From the NCBI GenBank assembly GCA_913061415.1, contig CAJXUD010000004.1:1-64000 (forward strand): a stretch of DNA of 64,000 bases, in the 5' to 3' direction. Made by a program: the position numbers and the translations under genes. Below the pieces are notes generated by a model. It ran no database searches. It was not told the DNA's origin and saw nothing but the letters and a program-made list of their open reading frames with translations. Below are positions 41,810 to 50,820 of the stretch, piece by piece. Positions within the stretch are counted from its first letter, which is position 1. The number at the start of each line of letters is the position of its first letter. The DNA comes from an uncultured Oleispira sp. GTDB taxonomy: Bacteria > Pseudomonadota > Gammaproteobacteria > Pseudomonadales > Oceanobacteraceae.

Positions 41810-43165
41810 ATGAAACGTCGTGACTTTATACAAATACTTGCAGCCACTGGTATGACAGCCAGTCTTCCATTAACGGTTTCTAAAGCCCATGCCGCAGCAC
41901 CCGATCACTTTTTAGTGATCGTCAATGCCGGTGGCGGCTGGGACCCTACCTCTTTATGCGACCCTAAAGGTAACTTAGGGCAATATGCTTCAGAGCGTCC
42001 AGATGCTCGCCATGATGGCTCCATTAATTCTGTCGCTATTAATACCGAAACTAAACGTAACCCAGTATCCGGCATGACTTGGAGTGATACGCCAAGAATC
42101 AATAATAACGACACTACCACCAGCCGTGTCGATGGACAGTTTCAAAACTTCTTTACCACCTATCACGATAAACTCACTGTGATTAATGGTATCGATAACG
42201 GCACCAACAACCACAATACCGGTAACCGAGCGACTTGGAGTGGAAGTCTAGAAATGGGCTATCCAAGTTTAGCCGCACTGTTTGCTGCCAGTAAAAATCC
42301 AAGCTTGCCTATGGCTTATATCAGTAATGGCGGTTATGACTTTACCGCGTCGCTGGTTTCTCGCGCTAGAGCCAGCAGTGCAGGTTTTATCGACCGCTTA
42401 GCCGACCCGAACAGCGATCGCTATCATTACCGCAATGAAGATCAAAGCACTGATATTTATTCACAAATTAAACAGGCACAAGCTCAGCGTTTAGCCAGAC
42501 AAAAATCGAATGAATCTTTGCCTTTGCGTAGACAGCAACTGAATCAATTATTCACCGTGCGCCAAGAAGATAATGACTTGGCAAAACTGAGTGAAGAAAA
42601 AGCGTTAATTGAAGCGGTTAAACCGACCAACGACCACATGAACAATCGTGAGCAAGGATTCAAGCGCCAAGCCTCTTTAGTCGCTGCAGCCTTTAAGTCG
42701 GGCGTTGCTGCCAGTGCGAATATCAGCACCGGTGGTTTTGATACTCATGGCAATCACGATAATAGCCAATATCAGAGCTTGGGAGATTTATTAGAAGGTA
42801 TTGCTTATCTACAAGAAGCCCTTGAAGTCGCGGGTATTGCCGACAAAACTACCGTGGTTATTGGTTCTGATTTTGGCCGTACGCCTTACTACAATTCGGG
42901 TAATGGTAAAGACCATTGGCCAGTAACCAGTGTCATGGTGATGCACCCAACTGGCAGTGGCAAAGGAGGTAAGGTCTTTGGCGCCTCAACCGATAAATTC
43001 CGTTCTCAAAAACTGAATCTTACTACCGGGCAGCCGGATGAAAATGGACAGTTATTAACACCCGCCCATGTAAACCTAGCATTAAGAAAAGAGCTAGGAA
43101 TTCATAATAATACATTCGCGGTTCGATACCCTTTACATGTCGATGATTTTGAAGCGTTTTCATAA
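41810..43165 (+). CDS. DUF1501 Tat-exported protein
   Basis: The 451-residue protein has a twin-arginine signal (MKRRDFIQILAATGMTASLPLTVSKAHA, cleavage near 28). The mature part resembles the DUF1501 alkaline-phosphatase-superfamily fold (about 30-440), including VIVNAGGGWDPTSLCDPKGN, STGGFDTHGNHD and VVIGSDFGRTPYYNSGNGKDHWPVTSVMVMHPTGSGK. The HD/DFGRTP residues typically hold metal. AAGGAG lies five bases before the ATG, which is 10 bases after the cytochrome stop. DUF1501 proteins are often paired with PSD1-type cytochromes; the substrate is unknown. Confidence 0.88.
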   Translation: MKRRDFIQILAATGMTASLPLTVSKAHAAAPDHFLVIVNAGGGWDPTSLCDPKGNLGQYASERPDARHDGSINSVAINTETKRNPVSGMTWSDTPRINNNDTTTSRVDGQFQNFFTTYHDKLTVINGIDNGTNNHNTGNRATWSGSLEMGYPSLAALFAASKNPSLPMAYISNGGYDFTASLVSRARASSAGFIDRLADPNSDRYHYRNEDQSTDIYSQIKQAQAQRLARQKSNESLPLRRQQLNQLFTVRQEDNDLAKLSEEKALIEAVKPTNDHMNNREQGFKRQASLVAAAFKSGVAASANISTGGFDTHGNHDNSQYQSLGDLLEGIAYLQEALEVAGIADKTTVVIGSDFGRTPYYNSGNGKDHWPVTSVMVMHPTGSGKGGKVFGASTDKFRSQKLNLTTGQPDENGQLLTPAHVNLALRKELGIHNNTFAVRYPLHVDDFEAFS

Positions 43166-43176
43166 GGAAAGACTGA

Positions 43177-43686
43177 ATGATTAATCAATTATTAAAGCCG
43201 CTAGTAATTGCTAGCGGTGTATTGTTTTCTCTACATTGCAGCCAGGTCTTGGCGGTTAATGTAGGTGATCAAGCACCTGCCTTTAAGCTACCTCGTTTAG
43301 AGACCCAAGGCGATATTCAGCTCAAATCTTATCGTGGTAAAGTTGTGTATGTCGATTTTTGGGCCTCTTGGTGTGGGCCTTGTCGCCTCTCTCTTCCTGT
43401 ATTAAATACCTTACGCAAAAAATATCGCAAACAGGGGTTTGAAGTTATTGCGATTAATCTAGATGAAGAAAAAGAGGACGCGATGGACTTCTTAAAAGAA
43501 TTTCCGGTGGCCTATCCGACTGCCAGAGATGTTAAAGGTACAACCCCTGAAAAGTATGGATTACGAGGCATGCCAACCGCTTACCTAATTGATCGCCAAG
43601 GTAATATTAACTTGATTCATGAAGGGTTCAAAAAGTCTGATAGCCAAGCACTCAGCACCCACATCGCTACTTTATTAAAGCAATAA
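43177..43686 (+). CDS. TlpA/ResA-like periplasmic thioredoxin
   Basis: The 169-residue protein has a signal peptide (about 1-26, SQVLA cleavage) and a thioredoxin fold with active site WASWCGPC (about 63-70, CGPC). It also has FEVIAINLDEEKEDAMDFLKEF and the cis-Pro loop RGMPTAYLID. Such proteins reduce or oxidise periplasmic thiols, for example the heme-site cysteines of c-type cytochromes. The gene lies 11 bases after the DUF1501 gene and 6 before the DUF4266 gene, inside the operon. Confidence 0.93.
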   Translation: MINQLLKPLVIASGVLFSLHCSQVLAVNVGDQAPAFKLPRLETQGDIQLKSYRGKVVYVDFWASWCGPCRLSLPVLNTLRKKYRKQGFEVIAINLDEEKEDAMDFLKEFPVAYPTARDVKGTTPEKYGLRGMPTAYLIDRQGNINLIHEGFKKSDSQALSTHIATLLKQ

Positions 43687-43692
43687 TAATTT

Positions 43693-43908
43693 ATGAATAA
43701 CATCATTCTGCTTTCTATTATTACCAGTTGTCTTGTTATTTCTGGTTGCAGCACCGTCAAGCCTTGGCAGCGAGGGTATCTGTCAAAAGATGTCATGTCC
43801 TCTGCGAGCGACCCACTCGGCAGCTCTCTCGATAATCATATTTATTTTAGTAAAGAAGGTTCTTCTGGTGGCGGTCAAGCTGCCGGTGGTGGCTGTGGTT
43901 GTAACTAA
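43693..43908 (+). CDS. DUF4266 small lipoprotein
   Basis: A 71-residue lipoprotein. The signal ends in lipobox VISGC (Cys 19), followed by STVKPWQRGYLSKDVMS. The Gly-rich tail GGGQAAGGGCGCN carries two Cys at the extreme C-terminus. The WxRGxLaxxxM core and the terminal GGGCGCN are the signature of DUF4266. It has no known function. The start follows the thioredoxin stop by 6 bases, and the next gene encodes DUF3570, the usual partner. Confidence 0.88.
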   Translation: MNNIILLSIITSCLVISGCSTVKPWQRGYLSKDVMSSASDPLGSSLDNHIYFSKEGSSGGGQAAGGGCGCN

Positions 43909-43926
43909 ACAGGATTGAATTCATAG

Positions 43927-45087
43927 ATGAAAAAACTAACAGCCTTTAGCGCACTTTCTGCAGCGGCGATCGCCATTCCGTGCCAAGGTGATGTAGCACC
44001 CACCGATAAAACGCTGAGTTATCGCTATACCCATTATCAAGAAGCGGATTCACCCAGAGAACGTACTTTTACTGCAGAAACCGGACGCTATCAAATTGAT
44101 GTTTCGCAATTTGGCTATCGTACTCCTGTCGGTGATTCTTGGTACGTTACTAGTGAATTACAGTATGAAACCATGAGTGGCGCTTCACCGACTCAAACCT
44201 ATAAAAACGCTGATGGTAAAAGCACCCTCGTCATGAGTGGGGCGAGTATTGAAGAAAATAGAATTGATATCAAAGTCGCTCCCAAGAAATATTTTTCAGA
44301 AGGAACCGCTGGTGGTCTGTTAGCCGTATCAAAAGAAAATGACTATCAGTCAATTGCTTTTGGCCTTGATGGCACACTGAATATTCTCGATAAGCAGACG
44401 ACTTTAGTCGGTTCGTTTTCTGTTAGCAATGATGAACTATCACCTACCGATGCGGATTTATCCGTTGCTCGTTCTGAGGCTGATGGTCGTAAAAAACGCA
44501 GTTTTTCTCTTTATGAAGGCATTAGCCAAGTCATTGATAAATACCGCACATTACAAGCAGGTATTGGCTTTACTCAATTAACTGGCTACCTCTCTGATCC
44601 GTATAAGTTTGAAGACCGCCGACCTGAAAGCCGCGATCAAATAACGTTTTCGGTTCAGTATAAGCAATATGCAAACGTATTGGATGGCGCAGCATTACAT
44701 TCTAATTATCGCTACTATTACGATGATTGGGGAATCGCTTCTCATACAATCGATTTAAAGTGGGCACAGTCACTGAACCTCGGAAAATTTCGTGTAATAG
44801 CATCGCCATTATTACGCTATTACAGCCAAGAAAAAGCAGACTTTTATTCGCTAGAGCAAACTCCTGTAGCAGGCGAATTGAACTCTAGTGATTACCGTTT
44901 ATCCAGTTATGGTGCTTTCACGATGGGCTTTACTAGCGAACTCAAATTCCAACAATGGGCCCTACATTTTGATTGGCAGCAATATATTAGCAATGAATCT
45001 TTAGCGCTATTCGGTGGCAGTGATGATGAGACTCCGGGATTAGTTAACTTTTCAACGGTCACCGCTGGTATCGATTATAAATTCTAG
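43927..45087 (+). CDS. DUF3570 outer-membrane beta-barrel protein
   Basis: The 386-residue protein has a signal peptide (about 1-21) and then alternating beta-strand segments, ending in the aromatic-terminated GIDYKF, expected of outer-membrane barrels. It has the DUF3570-like segments SYRYTHYQEADSPRERTF, DPYKFEDRRPESRDQ and YRYYYDDWGIASHTIDLKW. Two MSGAS sites (residues 83-87 and 103-107) resemble the ApbE flavinylation motif. It sits in the operon between DUF4266 and ApbE. A barrel may host an electron or substrate route across the outer membrane; this is inferred. Confidence 0.88.
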   Translation: MKKLTAFSALSAAAIAIPCQGDVAPTDKTLSYRYTHYQEADSPRERTFTAETGRYQIDVSQFGYRTPVGDSWYVTSELQYETMSGASPTQTYKNADGKSTLVMSGASIEENRIDIKVAPKKYFSEGTAGGLLAVSKENDYQSIAFGLDGTLNILDKQTTLVGSFSVSNDELSPTDADLSVARSEADGRKKRSFSLYEGISQVIDKYRTLQAGIGFTQLTGYLSDPYKFEDRRPESRDQITFSVQYKQYANVLDGAALHSNYRYYYDDWGIASHTIDLKWAQSLNLGKFRVIASPLLRYYSQEKADFYSLEQTPVAGELNSSDYRLSSYGAFTMGFTSELKFQQWALHFDWQQYISNESLALFGGSDDETPGLVNFSTVTAGIDYKF

Positions 45088-45100
45088 TTAATCTTAAGCC

Positions 45101-45985
45101 ATGGATTTTCACCAACATACCTTCACCGCGATGGCATCGCCTTGTAAATTTTTATTGCAAGGCGATAGTCATCACATCAAACAAGCCTGCCTAAAAGCGC
45201 AAGCGGAAGTGCAGCGCATTGAAGAAAAATTCAGCCGTTATCGACACGACAGCTTATTACAGACAATCAATAATAATGCGGGGATTAAAGCGACCAAAAT
45301 TGATGAAGAAACCGCTGGTTTATTAAACTATGCTCAGCTTTGCCACCAACAAAGTGACGGTCTGTTTGATATTACTTCCGGTATTCTCCGACAAGTTTGG
45401 GATTTTAAATCCAATACATTACCGACTGAGCAAATACTGCAAACCCTCTTACCGTTAATCAACTGGTCGTCTGTGCAATGGGATCATCATTCTATTTTTT
45501 TACCACAGAAAAAAATGGAAATTGATTTTGGGGGTTTTGGCAAAGAATATGCGGCCGATCGGGCAGCAGAAGTCTTTCAATCGTTAGGCATTCAACATGG
45601 GTTGGTAGATTTAGGCGGTGACATTCGCATCATTGGTGATAAAACCGATAAGTCTGGCTGGGACATTGGCATACGCGATCCTCAGCGACCCGAATTAGCG
45701 ATTTCTTATGTCACACTGCACCAAGGTGCAATGGCAACCAGTGGTCACTATGAACGCTTTATGATGGTCGGTGATCAGCGCTACTGTCATATTCTAAAAG
45801 CCAATACCGGTTGGCCTGTTAATCACTGGGCTTCGGTAACGGTTCTTGCACCTCAATGCCTTGTCGCCGGTAGTCTTGCGACATTAACGATGTTAGCTGA
45901 AAAAGACGGAGCAGACTGGCTACAAGAACAGGACGTTGCATTTTTAGCCATTGATAATCAAGGAGCAAAATTTTCAAATTTGTAA
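45101..45985 (+). CDS. ApbE-family FAD:protein FMN transferase-like protein
   Basis: The 294-residue protein has the ApbE signatures FTAMASPCKFLL, RIEEKFSRYRHDS, DFGGFGKEYAADRAAE (about 142-157), HGLVDLGGDIRIIGD (about 166-180) and ATSGHYERF. Known members attach FMN covalently to Ser/Thr in periplasmic proteins. Two oddities: there is no signal peptide or lipobox, and the usual metal-binding segment (ADALAT in standard members) reads AGSLAT at 255-261, so the Asp is missing. This version may be a subfamily trait. It is the last gene of the six-gene run, 13 bases after DUF3570. Confidence 0.9.
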   Translation: MDFHQHTFTAMASPCKFLLQGDSHHIKQACLKAQAEVQRIEEKFSRYRHDSLLQTINNNAGIKATKIDEETAGLLNYAQLCHQQSDGLFDITSGILRQVWDFKSNTLPTEQILQTLLPLINWSSVQWDHHSIFLPQKKMEIDFGGFGKEYAADRAAEVFQSLGIQHGLVDLGGDIRIIGDKTDKSGWDIGIRDPQRPELAISYVTLHQGAMATSGHYERFMMVGDQRYCHILKANTGWPVNHWASVTVLAPQCLVAGSLATLTMLAEKDGADWLQEQDVAFLAIDNQGAKFSNL

Positions 45986-46098
45986 GCGCATTAACACCTT
46001 CTGGTTATTCTGCCCCTATGCTAAAGTCTGACGATCTATATTAATAATAATTGCTATTAGTTGTACAAATAATCGTCACTGTCACCTTGGGGTTTTAA

Positions 46099-47646
46099 AT
46101 GCTTAAAGATTACGCCAACTATGATGCGTTGGGTTTAGCTCAACTTATTAAGAACAAAGATATCAGCGCAACAGAGCTATTAGAAACGGCTATCGTTCAG
46201 GCTGAACAAGAAAACCCTGCCATTAACGCCATTATTACCAAGCTCTATGACTTCGCTCATCAGCAAATAAAACAAGGCTTACCTGAAGGACCTTTTTCCG
46301 GCGTTCCTTTTTTATTAAAAGATTTACTCAGCTCATTAGAAGGAACGCCTTTAAGTAATGGCAGTGCCGCCTTTAAAGGCAATATATCCCCGAGTGATAG
46401 CGAAATGGTTAAGCGCTATAAATCATCGGGGTTGGTTATTTTTGGTAAAACCAATACTCCCGAATTTGGTTTAATGGGCATTACCGAACCTAAGGCATTT
46501 GGCCCTACCCGCAACCCTTGGAACTTAAATCATACTTCAGGTGGTTCAAGTGGTGGCTCTGGTGCTGCGATTGCCGCAGGCATTGTCCCAATGGCGTCTG
46601 GCGGCGATGGTGGGGGTTCTATTAGAATTCCAGCGGCGTGCTGTGGACTATTTGGTCTTAAGCCTTCTCGTGGTCGTACACCAACAGGCCCGTATCATTC
46701 TGAACTTTGGGATGGTGCCGCCACCGAGCATGTATTAACTCGTTCAGTACGCGATAGTGCCGCGATGCTCGATGTTGTCTCTGGCCCTGATGGCAGCTCT
46801 CCTTACCCCGTGCTAAAAGAAACCGGTTACCTCGCCTGTTTAGAGACGCCCGTTCGACCATTAAAAATTGCTTATACCGTGCAATCGTTTTTTGACCGCC
46901 CTGTCACAGAAGATGCGATTCGATCAGTGCAACATACCGTCAGCTTGCTAGAAGCACTTGGCCATACCGTTGAAGCGGTTCATCCTTATATTAATGCCAG
47001 CGATCTGACCGATAGCTACTTAACCATGTATTACGGTCACGTTGCTGCTGACCTAGAGTTTGCCGCTAAGTTATTAAACAGTAATTTCAGCAACCTTGAT
47101 GTTGAAGATACCACCAAGCTCATGGGCTATATTGGTAAAAAGATTTCCGCCGAGCAATTTGTGACGGCTAAGCGCCGCTGGAATGACTTTAGTCAAAGCA
47201 TGAACGCCCTACATCAAGAGTATGATTTATTATTAACCCCCACTCTTGGCAGTGAACCTGTTCCCATTGGTGAATTTGATTTAGGCATACTCGACAAGGT
47301 AGGCACTAAAATTGTCAATGCACTTGGCTTACAAAAATTATTACTAAAAACAGGCATGACTAAGAAAGTTGCATTAGAAAACTTAGAGAAATTGCCTTTC
47401 ACTCAGCTAGCCAATCTAACCGGTCAGCCTGCGATGTCGGTGCCCCTCTATTGGACGGAATCAGGTTTACCGCTAGGTACACAATTTATTGCCCCTTTGG
47501 GTGACGAGAAAACATTATTGCAACTTGCGCATCAGTTGGAACAAGCACAACCTTGGTTCGATAAAACTCCTGCCAACACTCATGCCAACACTCCTAACAA
47601 TACTTCAGCCAATAAGGGCTCCACTCAAGAAAAGGCATCTATATGA
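46099..47646 (+). CDS. amidase-signature family protein
   Basis: The 515-residue protein has the Ser-cisSer-Lys triad region. The catalytic Lys lies in [10 protein letters not shown] (about 74), and the Gly/Ser motif is [49 protein letters not shown] (positions about 147-195). It belongs to the Asp-tRNA amidotransferase A-like amidases; the substrate is unknown. The C-terminal tail ([15 protein letters not shown]) is a low-complexity repeat. Its stop overlaps the SDR gene start by four bases (ATGA), so the two are translationally coupled. Confidence 0.92.
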   Translation: MLKDYANYDALGLAQLIKNKDISATELLETAIVQAEQENPAINAIITKLYDFAHQQIKQGLPEGPFSGVPFLLKDLLSSLEGTPLSNGSAAFKGNISPSDSEMVKRYKSSGLVIFGKTNTPEFGLMGITEPKAFGPTRNPWNLNHTSGGSSGGSGAAIAAGIVPMASGGDGGGSIRIPAACCGLFGLKPSRGRTPTGPYHSELWDGAATEHVLTRSVRDSAAMLDVVSGPDGSSPYPVLKETGYLACLETPVRPLKIAYTVQSFFDRPVTEDAIRSVQHTVSLLEALGHTVEAVHPYINASDLTDSYLTMYYGHVAADLEFAAKLLNSNFSNLDVEDTTKLMGYIGKKISAEQFVTAKRRWNDFSQSMNALHQEYDLLLTPTLGSEPVPIGEFDLGILDKVGTKIVNALGLQKLLLKTGMTKKVALENLEKLPFTQLANLTGQPAMSVPLYWTESGLPLGTQFIAPLGDEKTLLQLAHQLEQAQPWFDKTPANTHANTPNNTSANKGSTQEKASI

Positions 47647-48494
47647 AAACCGTTTTAATTACTGGCTGCTCTTCGGGTATTGGCCGTGCATTGTGTGAAA
47701 AATATTTAGCCAACGATTTTTATGTGTATGCTAGCGCTCGAAATATCCACAGCTTAGGTGATCTTGCAGAACATACTAACCTGACGAAACTTACGCTAGA
47801 TGTTAATAACAACAGCAGTATTCGTAACGCGATTGCACATATTCAACAAGATAATAAATCCCTTGATGTGCTAATAAACAATGCTGGATACGCCGCGATG
47901 GGGCCTCTAGCAGACATGCCTTTAGACGATTTGCGCGCCCAGTTTGAAACCAATGTTTTCGCACCCATGGAATTAACCAAAGCCTGCTTACCGCTACTGA
48001 TGGCTAAGCAGAAACTGAATAAGAATGATTTTGCCCAAGTGGTGAATATTGGCTCTGTCTCGGGTATTACCACAACCCCTTTTTCTGGAGCTTATTGCGC
48101 CACTAAGGCAGCGCTGCATTCTTTATCGGATGCGCAAAGAATAGAGCTTGCGCCATTTGGCATTCATGTTATCACCGTTCAGCCTGGGGCTATTGAATCC
48201 AAATTCGGTGATAACTCACTCAATAATGTTCTAAAACGCATTACGCCTGATTCTTTATACGCGCCTTTAAAAGAGGCCATTCAAGCACGAGCAACCGCCT
48301 CGCAAGATAACCCAACCCCAGCGGCGGAGTTTGCTGATATATTAGTTGAGCAATTATTAAACAAACCTAAGCCAGTGATTCGAATTGGTAACGGCAGTTT
48401 TGGCTTGCCGCTATTGAAACGCTGGTTACCTGTGGCAATACTGGATAAGATACTGAGTAAGAAGTTCAACTTGCCCTCACTCGCTAAGCGCTAG
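47643..48494 (+). CDS. short-chain dehydrogenase/reductase
   Basis: The 283-residue protein has the SDR cofactor motif TGCSSGIGRALCEKYL (about 7-22), NNAGYAAMGPL, and the catalytic Ser and YxxxK in NIGSVSGITTTPFSGAYCATKAAL (about 136-160). It is the classical type, probably NAD(P)-dependent, with unknown substrate. The coupling with the upstream amidase suggests a small two-gene pathway. Confidence 0.92.
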   Translation: MKTVLITGCSSGIGRALCEKYLANDFYVYASARNIHSLGDLAEHTNLTKLTLDVNNNSSIRNAIAHIQQDNKSLDVLINNAGYAAMGPLADMPLDDLRAQFETNVFAPMELTKACLPLLMAKQKLNKNDFAQVVNIGSVSGITTTPFSGAYCATKAALHSLSDAQRIELAPFGIHVITVQPGAIESKFGDNSLNNVLKRITPDSLYAPLKEAIQARATASQDNPTPAAEFADILVEQLLNKPKPVIRIGNGSFGLPLLKRWLPVAILDKILSKKFNLPSLAKR

Positions 48495-48592
48495 TATGGG
48501 TGAACTTTTATAAGGTGTTCTTACTCTAAATATAATAATTAGATCTGCACTCAGCGACTGCTGAACTGTAAACCAAAAGGTTATTCACTCGT

Positions 48593-49873
48593 ATGTTTAA
48601 GTCTTTCTTTCCGAACCCGAAATTATTTTTCTTATCGGTGCTGCTCTTTGCCGGCGGCGCATGTGCTATCTGGTATGGATTCAACGAACAAATGGCCAAC
48701 TTGGTTGGTTTAGATATTTCAGATACTCAGCCAGTGATCGGCTTAGGTCACTTTGTAACGAACTCGTTCTTATTATTCTACGGCTTCTATTTTTTATGTA
48801 CGGCAGTTTTCGCCTTGTTTTGGTTTAAGGTATCGCCGCATAAATGGCAGTGGTGGTCGATTGTAGGCTCATCGGCTATTTTATTTTCGACTTATTATTC
48901 TGTGCAAGTGTCTGTTGCAATTAATAACTGGCGTCGACCTTTCTTTGATTTAGTCCAGTCACTTTTAAAGCCGATCGATGGCTCTGAAGCGGCCAAGGTC
49001 GTTGGTGAAGAAGCCTTAAACTCGGCAACAACGCAGCTGTTTGACCTTATCATGTTGTTTGCTGAAATTGCCTTTCTAGCCATCATTATCTACGTAGCGA
49101 CTAAATTTTTGGTGAGTCATTTTATCTTTCGCTGGCGCACCGCGATGAACGAATACTATACCTCTAACTGGAAACAGCTACGTGATGTAGAAGGTGCGTC
49201 TCAGCGTATTCAAGAAGATACCATGCGCTTCGCGACCATTATGGAAGACCTAGGGGTTTCTCTTATTGAAGCGGTGATGACCTTATTTGCTTTCTTACCG
49301 GTACTTTGGGCGCTATCTGCTTATATTTCAGAACTGCCTATTGTCGGTGAAATTGCACACCCACTTTTCTATGCAGCCCTGTTTTGGTCAATTTTTGGTA
49401 CGGGCGTATTGGCCTTAGTCGGTATCAAGCTTCCTGGATTGCAGTTCAATAATCAAAAAGTAGAAGCCGCATTCCGTAAAGAACTGGTGTATGGCGAAGA
49501 TAATAATGACCGTGCCGAGCCACTTAAATTGAATGAATTGTTCAACAATGTTCGTAAAAATTACTTCCGTCTGTACTTCCACTATATGTATTTTAACGTC
49601 GCAAGAAGTTTGTACTTACAGGCCGATAATATTTTTGTCTTTGTTTTATTAGTGCCAACCATTGCCGTAGGCGCCATTACTTTTGGTATTCTTCAGCAGA
49701 TTTTGACCGCCTTCGGACAGGTGAGTAACTCTTTCCAATATTTGGTTAATTCATGGACCATTATTGTTGAATTGCTTTCAGTACGTAAGCGTTTGAAGCA
49801 GTTTGAATCTGTTCTAGATGAGACACCAGAAACCGTATTGCCGATCGAAAATAGCGTTATAGACGGACAGTAG
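48593..49873 (+). CDS. SbmA/BacA-like peptide transporter
   Basis: A 426-residue inner membrane protein with about seven to eight hydrophobic helices. The opening MFKSFFPNPKLFFLSVLLFAGG and the internal FRWRTAMNEYYTSNWKQLRDVEGASQRIQEDTMRFA are the SbmA/BacA pattern. The C-terminal part (LYLQADNIFVFVLLVPTIAVGAITFGILQQI) matches as well. In enterobacteria and rhizobia these proteins import proline-rich peptides, bleomycin and other compounds, driven by the proton gradient. It is followed by a strong terminator. Confidence 0.92.
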   Translation: MFKSFFPNPKLFFLSVLLFAGGACAIWYGFNEQMANLVGLDISDTQPVIGLGHFVTNSFLLFYGFYFLCTAVFALFWFKVSPHKWQWWSIVGSSAILFSTYYSVQVSVAINNWRRPFFDLVQSLLKPIDGSEAAKVVGEEALNSATTQLFDLIMLFAEIAFLAIIIYVATKFLVSHFIFRWRTAMNEYYTSNWKQLRDVEGASQRIQEDTMRFATIMEDLGVSLIEAVMTLFAFLPVLWALSAYISELPIVGEIAHPLFYAALFWSIFGTGVLALVGIKLPGLQFNNQKVEAAFRKELVYGEDNNDRAEPLKLNELFNNVRKNYFRLYFHYMYFNVARSLYLQADNIFVFVLLVPTIAVGAITFGILQQILTAFGQVSNSFQYLVNSWTIIVELLSVRKRLKQFESVLDETPETVLPIENSVIDGQ

Positions 49874-49908
49874 ATTCAGCCTGATTCCGTTCTTAGCCTT
49901 CAACATAG

Positions 49909-49940
49909 AAGCCTTTTCTGATGCATGTTAGAAAAGGCTT
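49909..49940 (+). terminator. terminator after the SbmA-like gene
   Basis: AAGCCTTTTCT (49909-49919) and AGAAAAGGCTT (49930-49940) are complementary around a 10-base loop and are followed by TTTT, 36 bases past the stop. Confidence 0.9.
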
Positions 49941-50063
49941 TTTTCGTTTCTATGCTCATTCTTTACGCTGTTATTATTTCATTAATGATAAACCTTACAA
50001 TACTTGACCTTTTTCTGTGTAATCACTAGTATCCGTCACCCCATTACTTAACAAGGAACCGCT

Positions 50064-50477
50064 ATGCGTCAATACTTCGCAATAGCCGCTTTTGGTCTTC
50101 TAACAGCATGTGCTCGTCTTGATCATGTGCAAATAGGCGAGATAGATCAAAGCCAAGGAACACTCATCCCTTTTAATGTTCAGGTCAGTCAATTTGGTTT
50201 TGAAGCGGCTGCCGCTGCAGAGCTGGGTCGAGCGGTCTCAAAAGGCCGAACGGCTGAGCAATTTCAACAATTACGCGACATTCTTGCGCTTATGAACATG
50301 GGGCCTAGAACCGGCAACCCAGTCTATGATGATGAATATGCAAACAAGGTTATGGATTATATTTATGCAGAATGTCCAACAGGAAAAATGACAGGCTTAA
50401 CCTCCGTTCGTGAAGCGAAAGCTTTCGGCGCAGTGAGTGGTGAAATAGTACGCCTTAGCGGCTACTGCATTCTTTAA
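50064..50477 (+). CDS. small lipoprotein, paralogue 1 of 3
   Basis: The 137-residue protein has a lipobox (LLTAC, Cys 16). Its C-terminal half contains YDDEYANKVMDYIYAECPTGKMTGLTSVREAK ... IVRLSGYC. This shares the pattern 'D-V/A-x-A ... C-x-G-x-x-x-G ... G/V-Y-C' with the next two genes. A family-specific insert with alanines (EAAAAAELGRAVSKGRTAEQFQQL) is found only here. Function is unknown; likely an envelope-anchored domain with one disulfide. Confidence 0.8.
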   Translation: MRQYFAIAAFGLLTACARLDHVQIGEIDQSQGTLIPFNVQVSQFGFEAAAAAELGRAVSKGRTAEQFQQLRDILALMNMGPRTGNPVYDDEYANKVMDYIYAECPTGKMTGLTSVREAKAFGAVSGEIVRLSGYCIL

Positions 50478-50503
50478 CCCTGAATTAAATTAAGGAAAAT
50501 ATT

Positions 50504-50809
50504 ATGTTTAAAAAATTATTTGTTTCTATCGCTACTTGTTTATCGCTTAGTGCCTGTGTGAGCCTAAACTCTGTGTCTCTTACCCAAATTCCTGTTGAGC
50601 GTGACAATTCGATTACAGCAACATCTCATAGCTGGAATTTTCTTGGCATAGCCTTTTCAAATGACTTTGTTGATGAAGCCATTTTAGATCTAAAAAGCCA
50701 GTGTGCAGAAGGTAAGTTAGAAGGTATTTTGACCAAACATCAGACAACTGCTTATTTCTTAGTATTAAAGCGTGAAGTGATTGCGACTGGTTATTGCCAG
50801 CAAGGCTAA
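50504..50809 (+). CDS. small lipoprotein, paralogue 2 of 3
   Basis: A 101-residue lipoprotein with lipobox SLSAC (Cys 18). Mature sequence: N-terminal beta-like segment (SHSWNFLGIAFSNDFVDEA) and the shared core FVDEAILDLKSQCAEGKLEGILTKHQTTAYFLVLKREVIATGYC. The two core Cys are spaced as in its neighbours. GGAAAATATT precedes the ATG. It lies 26 bases after paralogue 1 and 11 bases before paralogue 3, so all three are probably cotranscribed. Confidence 0.8.
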   Translation: MFKKLFVSIATCLSLSACVSLNSVSLTQIPVERDNSITATSHSWNFLGIAFSNDFVDEAILDLKSQCAEGKLEGILTKHQTTAYFLVLKREVIATGYCQQG

Positions 50810-50820
50810 GGGTATATTCA

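Noticed and set aside
47570-47640. CCAACACTC-type repeats near the end of the amidase gene.
   Set aside because: They are in frame and encode the low-complexity C-terminal tail ([14 protein letters not shown]).
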